From contig JAICTZ010000016.1 of assembly GCA_025936115.1 (NCBI GenBank), forward strand, positions 101,130-165,129: a DNA stretch of 64,000 bases. The letters run 5' to 3'. Position 1 is the stretch's first letter. Each line of letters opens with the position of its first letter. A program made the translations under genes and the position numbers. Below, one piece after another: positions 32,061 to 41,248 of this stretch. The notes under the pieces were generated by a model, which worked only from the letters and a program-made list of their open reading frames with translations, did not search any database and was not told the origin of the DNA. This DNA comes from Polyangiaceae bacterium (GTDB lineage Bacteria > Myxococcota_A > Polyangia > Polyangiales > Polyangiaceae).

Positions 32061-33338
32061 ATGTGCCCGGCCGTCATGACAACGCTCGGCGCCTGCGGGG
32101 AATGCACCGACTGCGGGCTATTGCAGCGTCTGCCCGAGATCGACGCCGTGGCGCTGATCACGTGCGCACGCTGTGGCGCAACCCTGAGGCAGGCGAGGCG
32201 GTGGAGCGTCGTACTGTCCGGCCTTTGCGCGGGGCTCGGGCTCGTTTTGTTCGCGCTCGCGCTCCTCTTTCCCCTCGCCTCCGTTTGGATGAGCGGCGGG
32301 CGCTTCGCGACGAGCGATCTTTGGATGGGGCCCGAGCACCTGCGGGCTCAAGGCGCATGGGTGCTCGCGCTCGCGGTGTTTGCGACGCTACTCGTGCTGC
32401 CGGCTTTCAAGCTGACGGTGGTCCTGGCCATGTCGATCGGAGTCTGTGTCGGGGCGACTCCGCGTTGGCTCAAGGTCGGATTCACGTTCGTGCCGCTCGC
32501 TTCGGAGTGGGCGATGCTCGACGTGTTTCTGCTCGGCGCGATGATCGCGCTCTTTCGCTTGGAAGCGTGGATGCTCGTGACGTTCGGTCCGGCGCTGTTC
32601 GCGCTCGGCGGTGCCGCGCTGTGCTCGATCGGGGTCGATGCAGCGTTCGATGAAGCGGCTTTTTGGGAGCGCGTGAAACGGCGGCCTCACGTGAGTGCTC
32701 AAGGGACGGACGCCGGAGTCATCGGTTGTCGGCACTGTGGACTCGTGGCTCGCGGCGACGAGGGAGAGCGCTGCGCGCGCTGTGAGCGGGCGCTCATCAG
32801 GCGCAAGCCGGACAGCGTTCAGCGGACGTGGGCGCTCGTCGGCGCGGCGACCTTGCTCGCGATCCCCGCGAACGTGCTGCCCGTGATGACCATCGTGAAG
32901 CTCGGCCGCGGGGGGCCGAGCACCATCCTCGGCGGCACCGTCGAGCTCGCGCAGGCGGGACTCTGGGGCCTCGCCACCATTGTGTTCGTGGCGAGCATTC
33001 TGGTTCCCGTCGTGAAGCTCACCGGGCTCAGCGTGTTGCTCGTTACGACCCAACGGAGGTCGAGCCTGCGCTTGACGCTTCGCACGCGCCTCTATCGCCT
33101 CATTGCGCTGATTGGACGCTGGTCGATGGTGGACGTGTTCGCGACGATGATGCTCGTGACCTTGGCGCGCTTCGGCTGGCTGGGTCGTGTATTGCCCGAC
33201 GCGGGGGCGAGCGCGTTCTGCGCCGTCGTGGTGCTCACGATGTTCGCGTCGGAGTCCTTCGAGCCACGCCTGATGTGGGACGCGGCGGGAATGAACCGGA
33301 AGCCGCTCGCGCTCTCGAGCGAGGTCATGGCGCAATGA
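32061..33338 (+). CDS. pqiA: paraquat-inducible protein A (PqiA), intermembrane transport
   Basis: The 425-residue membrane protein has two PqiA domains. Each starts with a zinc-ribbon-like Cys cluster (CGECTDCGLLQRLP and CARCG; then CRHCGLVARGDEGERCARC) and continues with about four transmembrane helices. PqiA is the inner-membrane part of the PqiABC system, which moves lipids across the periplasm. Starts at 32061 or 32076 are both possible; the frame also stays open upstream, without family sequence. Its last bases overlap pqiB (ATGA), giving a three-gene operon. Confidence 0.9.
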   Translation: MCPAVMTTLGACGECTDCGLLQRLPEIDAVALITCARCGATLRQARRWSVVLSGLCAGLGLVLFALALLFPLASVWMSGGRFATSDLWMGPEHLRAQGAWVLALAVFATLLVLPAFKLTVVLAMSIGVCVGATPRWLKVGFTFVPLASEWAMLDVFLLGAMIALFRLEAWMLVTFGPALFALGGAALCSIGVDAAFDEAAFWERVKRRPHVSAQGTDAGVIGCRHCGLVARGDEGERCARCERALIRRKPDSVQRTWALVGAATLLAIPANVLPVMTIVKLGRGGPSTILGGTVELAQAGLWGLATIVFVASILVPVVKLTGLSVLLVTTQRRSSLRLTLRTRLYRLIALIGRWSMVDVFATMMLVTLARFGWLGRVLPDAGASAFCAVVVLTMFASESFEPRLMWDAAGMNRKPLALSSEVMAQ

Positions 33339-35047
33339 CGGCTCCTGACTTGCCGCCTGCGGAGCGCGAGGACGGCGCGCCTCCGCAAGCGCACGTGCGG
33401 CGGCACTTCGGCTTTTCGTGGATTTGGCTGCTGCCGCTCGGCGCGCTCGGCCTCGTCGGTTACCTCGTGTATTCGCTCGTCGCCCGGCGCGGGCCGACCA
33501 TCTCGATCACGTTCGACACGGCCGAAGGGCTCACGGCCGGCGAGACACCAGTAAAGTACAAAGCCGTCACGCTCGGCGTCGTCGAGCAGATCGAGCTCAC
33601 GGACGACCTGTCGCACGTCCGCGCGAAGGTGCGCATGAACGCGCAGGCCTCGTCTCTTTTGACGGCCCATGCCCGCTTTTGGGTAGTGCGGCCGCGACTC
33701 AGCGGCGGCTTCGCAGCGCTGCAGAGCGGGCTCGAGACGCTGGTTTCCGGCGCTTACGTCGCCGTCGATCCGGGACCCAAAGGCGGCGAGCGCCAGACGA
33801 CGTTCACCGGCCTCGAGAAGCCGCCGAGCACGCGCTCGGACGAACCCGGGACCGTCTACTTTCTGACCTCCGACACGCTCGGCGGGCTCAGCGAAGGGGC
33901 GCCGCTCTACTATCACGACGTGCCCGCGGGCGAGGTACTCAATTACGAGCTCGACGCGAATACTCACGCGTTCTCGTTGCGCATCTTCGTGCGCGCACCC
34001 TACGATCGCCACGTCGTCACAGGGACTCGCTTCTGGAATAGCTCCGGTATTCGCGTGGACACCGGGTCCCAGGGTCTGCACGTCGAGCTCCAATCCGTCA
34101 AATCGCTGCTTTCGGGCGGCATCGCGTTCGAAGATCCACCGCAGACGAGCGGCCCCGCGAGCAAACCGGAGAGCACGTTTCGGCTTTTTCCGGATCGTGC
34201 GCAAGCGGAGGTGGGCCTCTACGGACCCGGTGTCGCGTGCGTGAGTTACTTACAGAGCTCGACGAACGGGCTCGGCCCGGGCTCGGCCGTCACCTTATTC
34301 GGCGAGCGCGTTGGGACGGTCACGAGCGTCGCGCTCGTGCGCGATCGACGATCCGAGCACCAAGGCGAGCTCGCGGCGCGTGTCGGCTACGAGCTCGAAC
34401 CCGCGCGAGCACTCGGAGACACCGATCGCGGAGCGCTCACGAGCGACGGCATCCGCGCGCTGGCGCACGCCGGCCTCCGCGTCGCGCTCGAGTCGAGCAG
34501 CTTCTTGACGGGAGAGAAGGAGCTGGCACTCGAGTACGTGCCCGGCGCGTCGGCAGCGACGCTCGCGATCGAGGGCGATAGCCTCGTGCTCCCGGCACAA
34601 TCCCACGATTTCCAGGGTCTCACGACGGCGCTCGGCGGCATCGCCGCTAAAATCAATGCGATTCCGTTCGAGTCCATTGGCGAGCACGTCGATCACGCGC
34701 TTGCCTCGCTCGACCGCAGCGTGAGCGGCCCCGAGCTGCCCCGCGCCATGGCCGCGCTCGAAGACGCGCTCGAGCAGACCGCCGAGCTCGCGCGCGAAGC
34801 GAAAGCGGATCTTGGACCAGCCTTGGCGCGCTTACCGGTCATTTCGGCGAAGCTCGAGCGTGCGGCGGATAAGGCGCAAGCGGCTTTCGGCGAGGAGGGT
34901 TACGGCTCGGACTCCACGACGCAGCGCAATCTCGAACGCATGCTCGATCAAGTCGGGGACGCCGCGCGCAGCGTTCGCTTGCTCGCCGACTACCTGAACC
35001 GCCATCCCGAAGCGCTCGTGAGCGGAAGGCGTGAAAACGAGCCATGA
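33335..35047 (+). CDS. pqiB: MlaD/MCE-domain protein PqiB
   Basis: The 570-residue protein has one N-terminal membrane helix (about residues 28-50) and MCE (MlaD) domains. The first begins ISITFDTAEGLTAGETPVKYK, and a second starts near YFLTSDTLGGLSEGAPLYY; another follows near AVTLFGERVGTVTSVAL. A long C-terminal helical region (about 440-560) contains repeated Leu/Ala heptads. PqiB stacks MCE rings into a tube spanning the periplasm for lipid transport between the membranes. It overlaps both pqiA and pqiC by four bases. Confidence 0.9.
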   Translation: MTAPDLPPAEREDGAPPQAHVRRHFGFSWIWLLPLGALGLVGYLVYSLVARRGPTISITFDTAEGLTAGETPVKYKAVTLGVVEQIELTDDLSHVRAKVRMNAQASSLLTAHARFWVVRPRLSGGFAALQSGLETLVSGAYVAVDPGPKGGERQTTFTGLEKPPSTRSDEPGTVYFLTSDTLGGLSEGAPLYYHDVPAGEVLNYELDANTHAFSLRIFVRAPYDRHVVTGTRFWNSSGIRVDTGSQGLHVELQSVKSLLSGGIAFEDPPQTSGPASKPESTFRLFPDRAQAEVGLYGPGVACVSYLQSSTNGLGPGSAVTLFGERVGTVTSVALVRDRRSEHQGELAARVGYELEPARALGDTDRGALTSDGIRALAHAGLRVALESSSFLTGEKELALEYVPGASAATLAIEGDSLVLPAQSHDFQGLTTALGGIAAKINAIPFESIGEHVDHALASLDRSVSGPELPRAMAALEDALEQTAELAREAKADLGPALARLPVISAKLERAADKAQAAFGEEGYGSDSTTQRNLERMLDQVGDAARSVRLLADYLNRHPEALVSGRRENEP

Positions 35048-35721
35048 GCTGGCGCGTCTCGCTCGGGCGAAGAGGACGAAGCAAGGGGCTCGAGCGAGCG
35101 GTGCTCGCGGGCGTGCTCTTCGCCGGCGGGTGCGCGCATTCGCCCGATCCCACTTTTTACGTGCTCGCGGCGCGTCCCGGGCCCGCGCTCACGACGCCGC
35201 GACTGGTCGTCGAGCTACGGCGGCCCAGTCTGCCCGGTTATCTCGATCGGCAACACATCGTGCGGCGCGCGACCGCCGAGCGGCTCGATCTCGGCGGCGA
35301 CGAGCGCTGGGGCGCGCCGCTCCAGGACCTGGTCGGAACGACGCTCGCCGACGATCTCTCCGCGCGGCTGCCCGGCTCGACCGTTTTCGTCGAGTCGGGT
35401 TCCATCTCCGCGCCCGCGGATTTCAGCGTCGAAGTCGAGATTGCCCGCTTCGAGCTCACCGAACGTGGTGACGTGGAGCTCGACGCGAACGTCGCGGTCC
35501 GCGCGCACGCCGCCGACCGCGCCGAACAGGCACGTCACTTCCAATTCGCCGCGACACCGAAGGGGCGTGACACGGCGTCGCTCGTCGCGACCATGAGCGA
35601 GGTGCTTGCACGGCTCGCCGACGCCGTGGCGCAGACGCTCGTGCAAGCGTCACGCATTGCCGCGCCCGAGGATGCGGCGGGTCGTGCAGCGCCGGATGAA
35701 GCGTCGGGGCCGCGGCCGTGA
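35044..35721 (+). CDS. pqiC: PqiC-type ABC transport auxiliary lipoprotein
   Basis: The 225-residue lipoprotein has a signal peptide with lipobox FAGGCAH (Cys about 30) and a PqiC/DUF330-like domain starting DPTFYVLAARPG. Other segments are RPSLPGYLDRQHIVRR, DERWGAPLQDLVGTTLADDLSARLPG and VEVEIARFEL. PqiC is the outer-membrane lipoprotein that meets the end of the PqiB tube. It overlaps pqiB by four bases and ends the operon, convergent with the Cys-rich gene at 35748. Confidence 0.9.
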   Translation: MSWRVSLGRRGRSKGLERAVLAGVLFAGGCAHSPDPTFYVLAARPGPALTTPRLVVELRRPSLPGYLDRQHIVRRATAERLDLGGDERWGAPLQDLVGTTLADDLSARLPGSTVFVESGSISAPADFSVEVEIARFELTERGDVELDANVAVRAHAADRAEQARHFQFAATPKGRDTASLVATMSEVLARLADAVAQTLVQASRIAAPEDAAGRAAPDEASGPRP

Positions 35722-35747
35722 GTGAGGACTCGCACTTGAGCGGGGGC

Positions 35748-36848
35748 TCAAGAGCGGTTCCGTCGCCGCCACCACGCCAACGAAACCGCAGCTCCGAGCG
35801 TCAACCAGAGGCTCTGGCTCGGTGACGCAGTGCCGGCGCTGAGACTACAGCCGGAGCTCTCATCCTCGTCGTCGCTCGAGGACGAGGACGAGGACGAGGG
35901 CGAGGAGGTGGGCTGGCAGTACCTGGCGACGTCGTACGCTGCGTCGTAACAATCGAAGCCATTGCATCGGAACGTCGAGCCGTCGGCGTCGTACCAGCAC
36001 TGCGAGGAGTCACAGCAAGTGCGCACGCTGTCGCAGCGGTCGCCGCCGATGTCCGCGGCGACGCACTGGGTGGCCACGGAGCCACTCGACCCGCCGCTCG
36101 ATGAAGTACCGCCCCTCGACAACGAACCGCCGCTCGAGTTCGAGCCGCCGACCGACGAGGTGCCGCCCGTCGAGAACGAGCCGCTCGAGCCGCCTGTCGA
36201 GAACGAGCCACCGCTCCCGCTCGAACCGCCGGCTGCCGAACACAGCGAGTAGGAGTCCGCGCACTCGTTGCCGCCGCAACAGACGCCGTCCGAGCAATAG
36301 TGTGCGCCGTCGTGACAGCACGTCGCGCCCGACGGCATGCAGCCGTCGTCGCACGCCACTTCGCCGCTCGGGCAGCTTCCGCCACCCGTACCGCCGGTGC
36401 TCGAGCCGCCGCTGCCACTCGAACCACCCGCTCCCGAACAGAGCGAGTAGGAGTCCGCGCACTCGCTCCCACCGCAGCAGACGCCGTCGGAGCAATAGTG
36501 TGCTCCGTCGTGGCAGCACGTCGCGCCGGACGGCATGCAGCCGTCGTCGCACGCCACCTGACCGCTCGGGCAAGTGCCACCGCCGGTCCCGCCGGTCCCG
36601 CCGCTGCCGCCGCTGCCGCTCGAACCGCCCGTGCCCGAACACTCCGCATACGAAGCTGCGCACTGAGCGCCGCCGCAGCAGACGCCGTCGGAGCAATAGT
36701 GTGCTCCGTCGTGGCAGCACGTCGCGCCGGACGGCATGCAGCCGTCGTCGCAGAACGTATAGCCCGGATCGCAATAAGATTGAGCGGACGCAGCCGAGCT
36801 CAGCACGAGCCCAGAAACCATGATCAAGCCGAGCGGAATCAGGCGCAT
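35748..36848 (-). CDS. Cys-rich triple-repeat surface protein with MYXO-CTERM-like tail
   Basis: The 366-residue protein has a signal peptide (cleavage near SSAASAQS). It then has three copies of a Cys-rich module (core CMPSGATCCHDGAHYCSDGV, then CCGG) separated by Gly/Ser/Thr linkers, and a separate Cys-rich stretch near 255-310. The C-terminus has a Cys (SGCSLSAGT), a hydrophobic helix and WWRRRNRS. That order is the MYXO-CTERM sorting signal, which in Myxococcota is cleaved and anchored for display on the surface. The modules look like small disulfide-rich domains. The binding partner is unknown. Confidence 0.8.
   Translation of the reverse strand: MRLIPLGLIMVSGLVLSSAASAQSYCDPGYTFCDDGCMPSGATCCHDGAHYCSDGVCCGGAQCAASYAECSGTGGSSGSGGSGGTGGTGGGTCPSGQVACDDGCMPSGATCCHDGAHYCSDGVCCGGSECADSYSLCSGAGGSSGSGGSSTGGTGGGSCPSGEVACDDGCMPSGATCCHDGAHYCSDGVCCGGNECADSYSLCSAAGGSSGSGGSFSTGGSSGSFSTGGTSSVGGSNSSGGSLSRGGTSSSGGSSGSVATQCVAADIGGDRCDSVRTCCDSSQCWYDADGSTFRCNGFDCYDAAYDVARYCQPTSSPSSSSSSSSDDEDESSGCSLSAGTASPSQSLWLTLGAAVSLAWWRRRNRS
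36290..36760 (-). repeat. three Cys-rich module repeats in a surface protein gene
   Basis: Three direct repeats, about 195-200 bases apart, encode the Cys-rich modules of the MYXO-CTERM-like protein. The core blocks (about 36293-36356, 36490-36551 and 36690-36751) are almost identical in DNA, while the linkers vary, which suggests recent duplication or gene conversion. Confidence 0.75.
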
Positions 36849-36997
36849 CGAAATCCCTTCCTTGCCCCTCGCCGGCGAAGTCAGTGTGCCGGCCTGGACG
36901 TTCGAAACAACGTCACAGCATCGCTCCTCGCAGAGGATGCCGCCATCCCCTGATCGGGTGATGATCCGCAGTGTGCGCGGGTAGGAGCGCGTGAGAT

Positions 36998-38170
36998 TCA
37001 GCGCGCGCGCGAGCGCCTGAGACGCGCGGCGAGCTCCACGCGCGAACAGACGCCGAGCTTTCGGTACACGCGCTTGAGGTGTGAGCTCACCGTCGACTCC
37101 GCGATGGCTAGCTGGTGGGCGATCGCGACGACGCTGAACCCGTCGGCAGCGAATACCGCGACCTCCGTCTCACGTGCGCTCAGGCCTTCGAATCCACGGA
37201 GGGATGCCGCGCTCGGCAAAATGGAGCTCCGATTCGCCTCCGTGCGTCGGGGGACGCTCGCGTGCAGACAGACCAGCACCGAGCTCGCAGCACCACGCAG
37301 CGTGAGCCGCCGCGCCATCAATGTCTCTCCCGGCACGAGCCAGCTCGGCGAGGTCTCGCGCTGCGGCGCGCCCAAGAGCTCGCCGGGACGACGAACTTCG
37401 CGCATCGCGACGGTGACGAGCTCAGCGAGCAGACCACTCGGTGTGGCGTAGAAGCTCTGGCCGCGCACGCAGAATCCCACGGCGCCGAACCGAAGCTCGG
37501 CTTCACGGTTCATCCAGAGGACGCGGCCGTTCTCCGCGATCAGGAGCGCTGGAATCGGCAACGCCGTCGTGAGGGCGTCGAGGATGTCGTCGATGGGCCG
37601 GTTCCAGTCGGGCGAGACCGCAAATGGCGCGAGCGCGCGCGCCGCTTCGTCACGGCATGTGAGCAGTCGTGCCTCTTGCTGCGCGTCGAGCGCGTCTTCG
37701 TTCTCGGCGCGACTCGCCGCGATGAACCCGGTCGGTGTACCGGCGGCGTCCGTCAATCCGACCACGAGCTGGCGCGCGCTGGTCATCGGGCGAAAGTGCT
37801 CTTGGTACGTCACGGAGCGCAGCCAGTAATCCCAGCCGAGCGCCTGCTCGACGCGCAGCATGCGCCTGGGCTGCGCGAACAGCGGCGGAAGCTTCGGCTC
37901 GGCGAGCAGCAGCTGCAACGCCGGAGCCAGTCGCCAGCGGACCTCCTCGACGTCGGCTCCCCGCTGATAGAGGGCTGAATAGGGCGCCTCCCCGTTCGCC
38001 GTTCCGAACGACATCACGTTCAAGCCCGACAAAGGCATCAACTCGAGCACGCGTCGTCGCATGAGCTCGCAGACCTCGGCCGGAGATGCCGCTCGTGCGA
38101 GCGCCTCGTGATGAACGCTCACACCCAGTCCCTTCCGCGCGTCGACTTCATGCCTGAAGTTTTCGAGCAT
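36998..38170 (-). CDS. LuxR-type transcriptional regulator
   Basis: The 390-residue protein has a C-terminal LuxR/FixJ-type helix-turn-helix (about residues 325-385: GLSARETEVAVFAADGFSVV, then IAHQLAIAESTVSSHLKRVY). The N-terminal 300 residues include a GAF/PAS-like region (IPALLIAENGRVLWMNREAE) that may sense a ligand. There is no phospho-acceptor receiver domain, so it is not a classical two-component response regulator. The ATG at 38170 is preferred; an in-frame ATG at 38257 would add 29 residues of unlikely composition. The signal and target genes are unknown. Confidence 0.85.
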   Translation of the reverse strand: MLENFRHEVDARKGLGVSVHHEALARAASPAEVCELMRRRVLELMPLSGLNVMSFGTANGEAPYSALYQRGADVEEVRWRLAPALQLLLAEPKLPPLFAQPRRMLRVEQALGWDYWLRSVTYQEHFRPMTSARQLVVGLTDAAGTPTGFIAASRAENEDALDAQQEARLLTCRDEAARALAPFAVSPDWNRPIDDILDALTTALPIPALLIAENGRVLWMNREAELRFGAVGFCVRGQSFYATPSGLLAELVTVAMREVRRPGELLGAPQRETSPSWLVPGETLMARRLTLRGAASSVLVCLHASVPRRTEANRSSILPSAASLRGFEGLSARETEVAVFAADGFSVVAIAHQLAIAESTVSSHLKRVYRKLGVCSRVELAARLRRSRAR

Positions 38171-38340
38171 AGCGCAGCAGCGGGCGGCGAAAAGAGGCAA
38201 CTCCGCGGCAAACACAACCACTCGTGCGTACATATCGCCCCAAACGAGCGCCCACACCTACACCGGACGACGCACTGGCCCTCCGGCACGCGGTGCTAGC
38301 ATCCGTCATCGTTCACGACGGACCTGCCGTGTTGCAATCA

Positions 38341-39659
38341 ATGCGTCTCCGCAAGCGGGGGGTGGGGATGGCTGTCGTGGCAGTGCTCGCTGGGGCCTGC
38401 GGAAACGATTCGGCGCCGCGCCGCGCGCCACCGAGTACGAACGAGACGATGCGCGGCGGCAGCGGCGGCGATTCCGCCGGAAGCGTTGGCACGGCTGGAA
38501 CGATGGGTGACTCGAATGCTGGCGCCACCGGCGGGGGCGGCGGGGGCGGCGGGGGTGCGGCTGGTACGGGGGGCTTCGGCGGCGTGAGCGCGGGCGGGAT
38601 TGCCGGTCATGGCCCGGGCGGCACCGTCGGAAGTGCTGGAATGGGCGGCGCGGGTGGACGCGGAGCTAATAGCGGAACGAGTGGCGCGCCCGCCGCGAGC
38701 GGTGCGGGAGGTGCGGCATCGGCGGGTCGAGCCGGCGCGAGCGCGGCGGGAGGCGGCTCAGCAGCGGGCGCGGGGGGCGCTGCGGGAGCGGCCGTCGTCG
38801 GAGTCCCGAAGAATCCAGTGCTTCCCGGGCTGAATGCCGATCCGCAAATCGCGAGCTTCGGCGCGGGAAATTCTTCATTTATCCGACCAGCGACGGCTTC
38901 GCTGATTGGCGCTCCACGAGCTTTCACGCCTTCTCGTCGTCGGATCTCGTGAGTTGGCACGACGAGGGCGTGATTTTGGACCTTGGACCCGACGTGAGTT
39001 GGGCGGACGATCGCGCCTGGGCGCCCGGCATCGCGTACAAAGCGGGCACGTACTACTTCTATTTTTGCGCGAACGTGCAGATCGGCGTCGCGACCTCGAC
39101 GTCGCCGAGCGGGCCGTTCAAGGACGCGCTCGGCCATCCACTGATCACGACGGGCGAGTACGGCGGCCAATCGATCGATCCGTTCGTGCTGATGGACGAC
39201 GACGGGCGCGCCTATCTCTACTTCGGCAGTACCTCGGCCGGGGGTCATGTGGTCGAGCTCGGAGCTGACATGCTCTCGCTCAAAGGCACACCCCAGGTGA
39301 TCAGTATCAACGGCTTCCAGGAGGGCAGCGTCGCCTTCAAGCGCAACGGCACCTATTATTTCATGTACTCGGAAGGCGACACTCGGAGCGCCGACTACGA
39401 CGTGGCCTACGGCACCGGCACGTCGCCGTTCGGGCCGTTCACCAAGGCCAAGGTCAATCCCATCCTCAAACGCGACGACGCCCAGGGCATCTTGGGCACC
39501 GGACACAACTCCGTGCTCGCGCTGCCGAACGGCGACTACTACATCGCGTATCACCGCTTTGCGATAGCAGGCGGGGACGGAACGCATCGCGAGGTATGCC
39601 TCGACCGGCTCACGTTCAACGCCGACGGCACGATCGTCCCAGTGCAGCCCACGCGCTGA
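38341..39659 (+). pseudogene. GH43-like glycosidase lipoprotein split by a -1 frame change
   Basis: The 5' frame (38341-38952) encodes a signal peptide, lipobox LAGACGN, a Gly/Ala/Ser linker and the start of a five-bladed GH43 propeller (NPVLPGLNADPQIASFG). The rest, from KFFIYPTSDGFADW onward, is in the -1 frame and runs to 39659 (WHDEGVILDLGPDVSWADD, SIDPFVLMDDDGRAYLYFG, FQEGSVAFKRNGTYYFMYS). The three catalytic acids of the family (Asp of ADPQ, Asp of DPFV, Glu of QEGS) are all present but in two frames. The change occurs at G GGA AAT (38865-38871), a slippery-type heptamer. It may be a deletion, a sequencing error or programmed frameshifting. Confidence 0.75.
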
Positions 39660-39697
39660 GAAACGATGCGAAGCGCGCAGGCGGCTCCGGTGAACGC

Positions 39698-41086
39698 TCA
39701 GCGGACATAACTCGCGAGCGGCAAAGCCTGCTTCACGATCGCGTCGCGAACGAACCCGGCGATGACCTCGGCGCCGGCGGGATTGGTGTGGGTGTGATCG
39801 GTGCCGAGGGCGAAGTACTTCGTGTAGTCGATCGTCTGGAGCCAGTTCCAAGTCGTGACCGTCAAGTCGATCACCGGCACGTCTTGGCTCTGCCCGAGAG
39901 CGCGGATGATCTCCGGGAGATTGGCGCCCGTCGAGTTGACGTGCTCTTCGGCGAGCGCGTAACCGACGCGCGACGTGGGTGTCACGAGTATCGGTGTGAC
40001 GCCGGCCGCCAGTGCTTGCGTCAGCATTGTCTTCATATTCGACTCGAACGTGGCGGCCGTGGTGTCCTTGTCGTTGTGACCGAGCTGAATCAGGACGTAG
40101 TCGCCTGCCGACCAGCCGCCTTTGATTGCTCCCCAGAGCTTCGAGCTCGCGAGAAAGCTCCCCGAGCTCTCGCCGGAATCGGCGAGATTGGCGACGGACA
40201 CCGGCGGTAGCAAGAACTGCGGCAAGTGTTGTCCCCATCCGGCGTAGTCCGTGCCGTCTTGATCGCAGACGGTGGAGTCGCCGGCGATCCACAGCTTGGG
40301 CGCGGCCTTCTTCACTTCGAAGCAAACCGCCGTGAGCTCGGGAGCCGTGCCCCTCAAATACAGATCGAGTCCGGGTGTGCCCGCGGGTACGTCCTGAATC
40401 GGTTGTCCTTCCGGTTCGCGCACGTTGACGAAGAACGAGAACCGCTGAGTCTGCCCCGCCGTGGTCACCGTTTCGCCGAGCATCCGTCGGTAGCTTTCGG
40501 CCTCGATGTATTGATCGCTCGCGACGCTGCCGCCGAGCTCGACCGTCACGAGGTAGTCGCCGGGGTTGCCGCCGAAGTGGCACTCGATGGATCCGCTACG
40601 CGTGCACACGGCCATTTGATTCGATGCGCAAGCAGGGGGACCACCCGACGAACCGCTCGCGCCTGCTGCGCCGGTTGCTCCCCCCGCGGCGCCGCTCGCC
40701 GTGCCACCGCGGCCGGCTGCCGGGCGCGCACCGGCCGCGCCGCCCGACTCCAGTCGCCCGCCCGTGGCAACACCGCCGGCACCCGCGCCAACGTTGCTCC
40801 GGCCACCGGCTACTGCAGCCTTGCCCGCTGCTCCCGCCATCGTATCCGCGAGGCCCCCCATACCGCCGGCCCGGACTCCACCGGCGCCAGCACTCCTTCC
40901 TGCCATTGCTGAACCACTCTGGCCGGCGCCCGCGTCCGCGATGATGGGTGCGCCACCGGCTGGCGCGCTTTCCCCGGCGTGACCGCCCAACGATGGACGC
41001 TCGGACGTGTCCGAGCAGCCAGGGAGCGCGCCGGCGGCCAGCATCAACCAACCGGCAGCGCTCCGCGCGTGAAGCGTTGGGCTCAT
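39698..41086 (-). CDS. SGNH-family esterase lipoprotein, CE12-like (rhamnogalacturonan acetylesterase type)
   Basis: The 462-residue protein has a signal peptide with lipobox ALPGCSD, a Gly/Ala-rich linker (to about residue 150), a beta domain with ECHFGGNPGDYLVTVELGG and a C-terminal SGNH hydrolase domain. That domain shows block I IAGDSTVCDQ (Ser nucleophile), GWGQ, IQLGHNDK and DHTHTNPAGA (Asp-His pair), as in rhamnogalacturonan acetylesterases. It should remove acetyl groups from pectic polysaccharide. The start at 41086 fits the signal peptide. It converges on the GH43-like gene, so the two could act on the same pectin material. Confidence 0.8.
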   Translation of the reverse strand: MSPTLHARSAAGWLMLAAGALPGCSDTSERPSLGGHAGESAPAGGAPIIADAGAGQSGSAMAGRSAGAGGVRAGGMGGLADTMAGAAGKAAVAGGRSNVGAGAGGVATGGRLESGGAAGARPAAGRGGTASGAAGGATGAAGASGSSGGPPACASNQMAVCTRSGSIECHFGGNPGDYLVTVELGGSVASDQYIEAESYRRMLGETVTTAGQTQRFSFFVNVREPEGQPIQDVPAGTPGLDLYLRGTAPELTAVCFEVKKAAPKLWIAGDSTVCDQDGTDYAGWGQHLPQFLLPPVSVANLADSGESSGSFLASSKLWGAIKGGWSAGDYVLIQLGHNDKDTTAATFESNMKTMLTQALAAGVTPILVTPTSRVGYALAEEHVNSTGANLPEIIRALGQSQDVPVIDLTVTTWNWLQTIDYTKYFALGTDHTHTNPAGAEVIAGFVRDAIVKQALPLASYVR

Positions 41087-41248
41087 GCTCTCCGAAGTTG
41101 CCCGAGCGGCGCACGCGCTGCCATGGAACTGCCATGCCGAGGGCGCGATGCAGTAGAACGGCACGATTTCTGCTCCTCAGCTCGAATATTGCCTCACTCG
41201 GCGCCACGAACGCGTACAAGACCGAAGCCGGCGCCCGCCACCGAAACG

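Noticed and set aside
40979..41248. 90-residue N-terminal extension of recQ
   Set aside because: It runs opposite the CE12-like signal peptide region and is unlike RecQ proteins; the GTG at 41249 gives a normal N-terminus.
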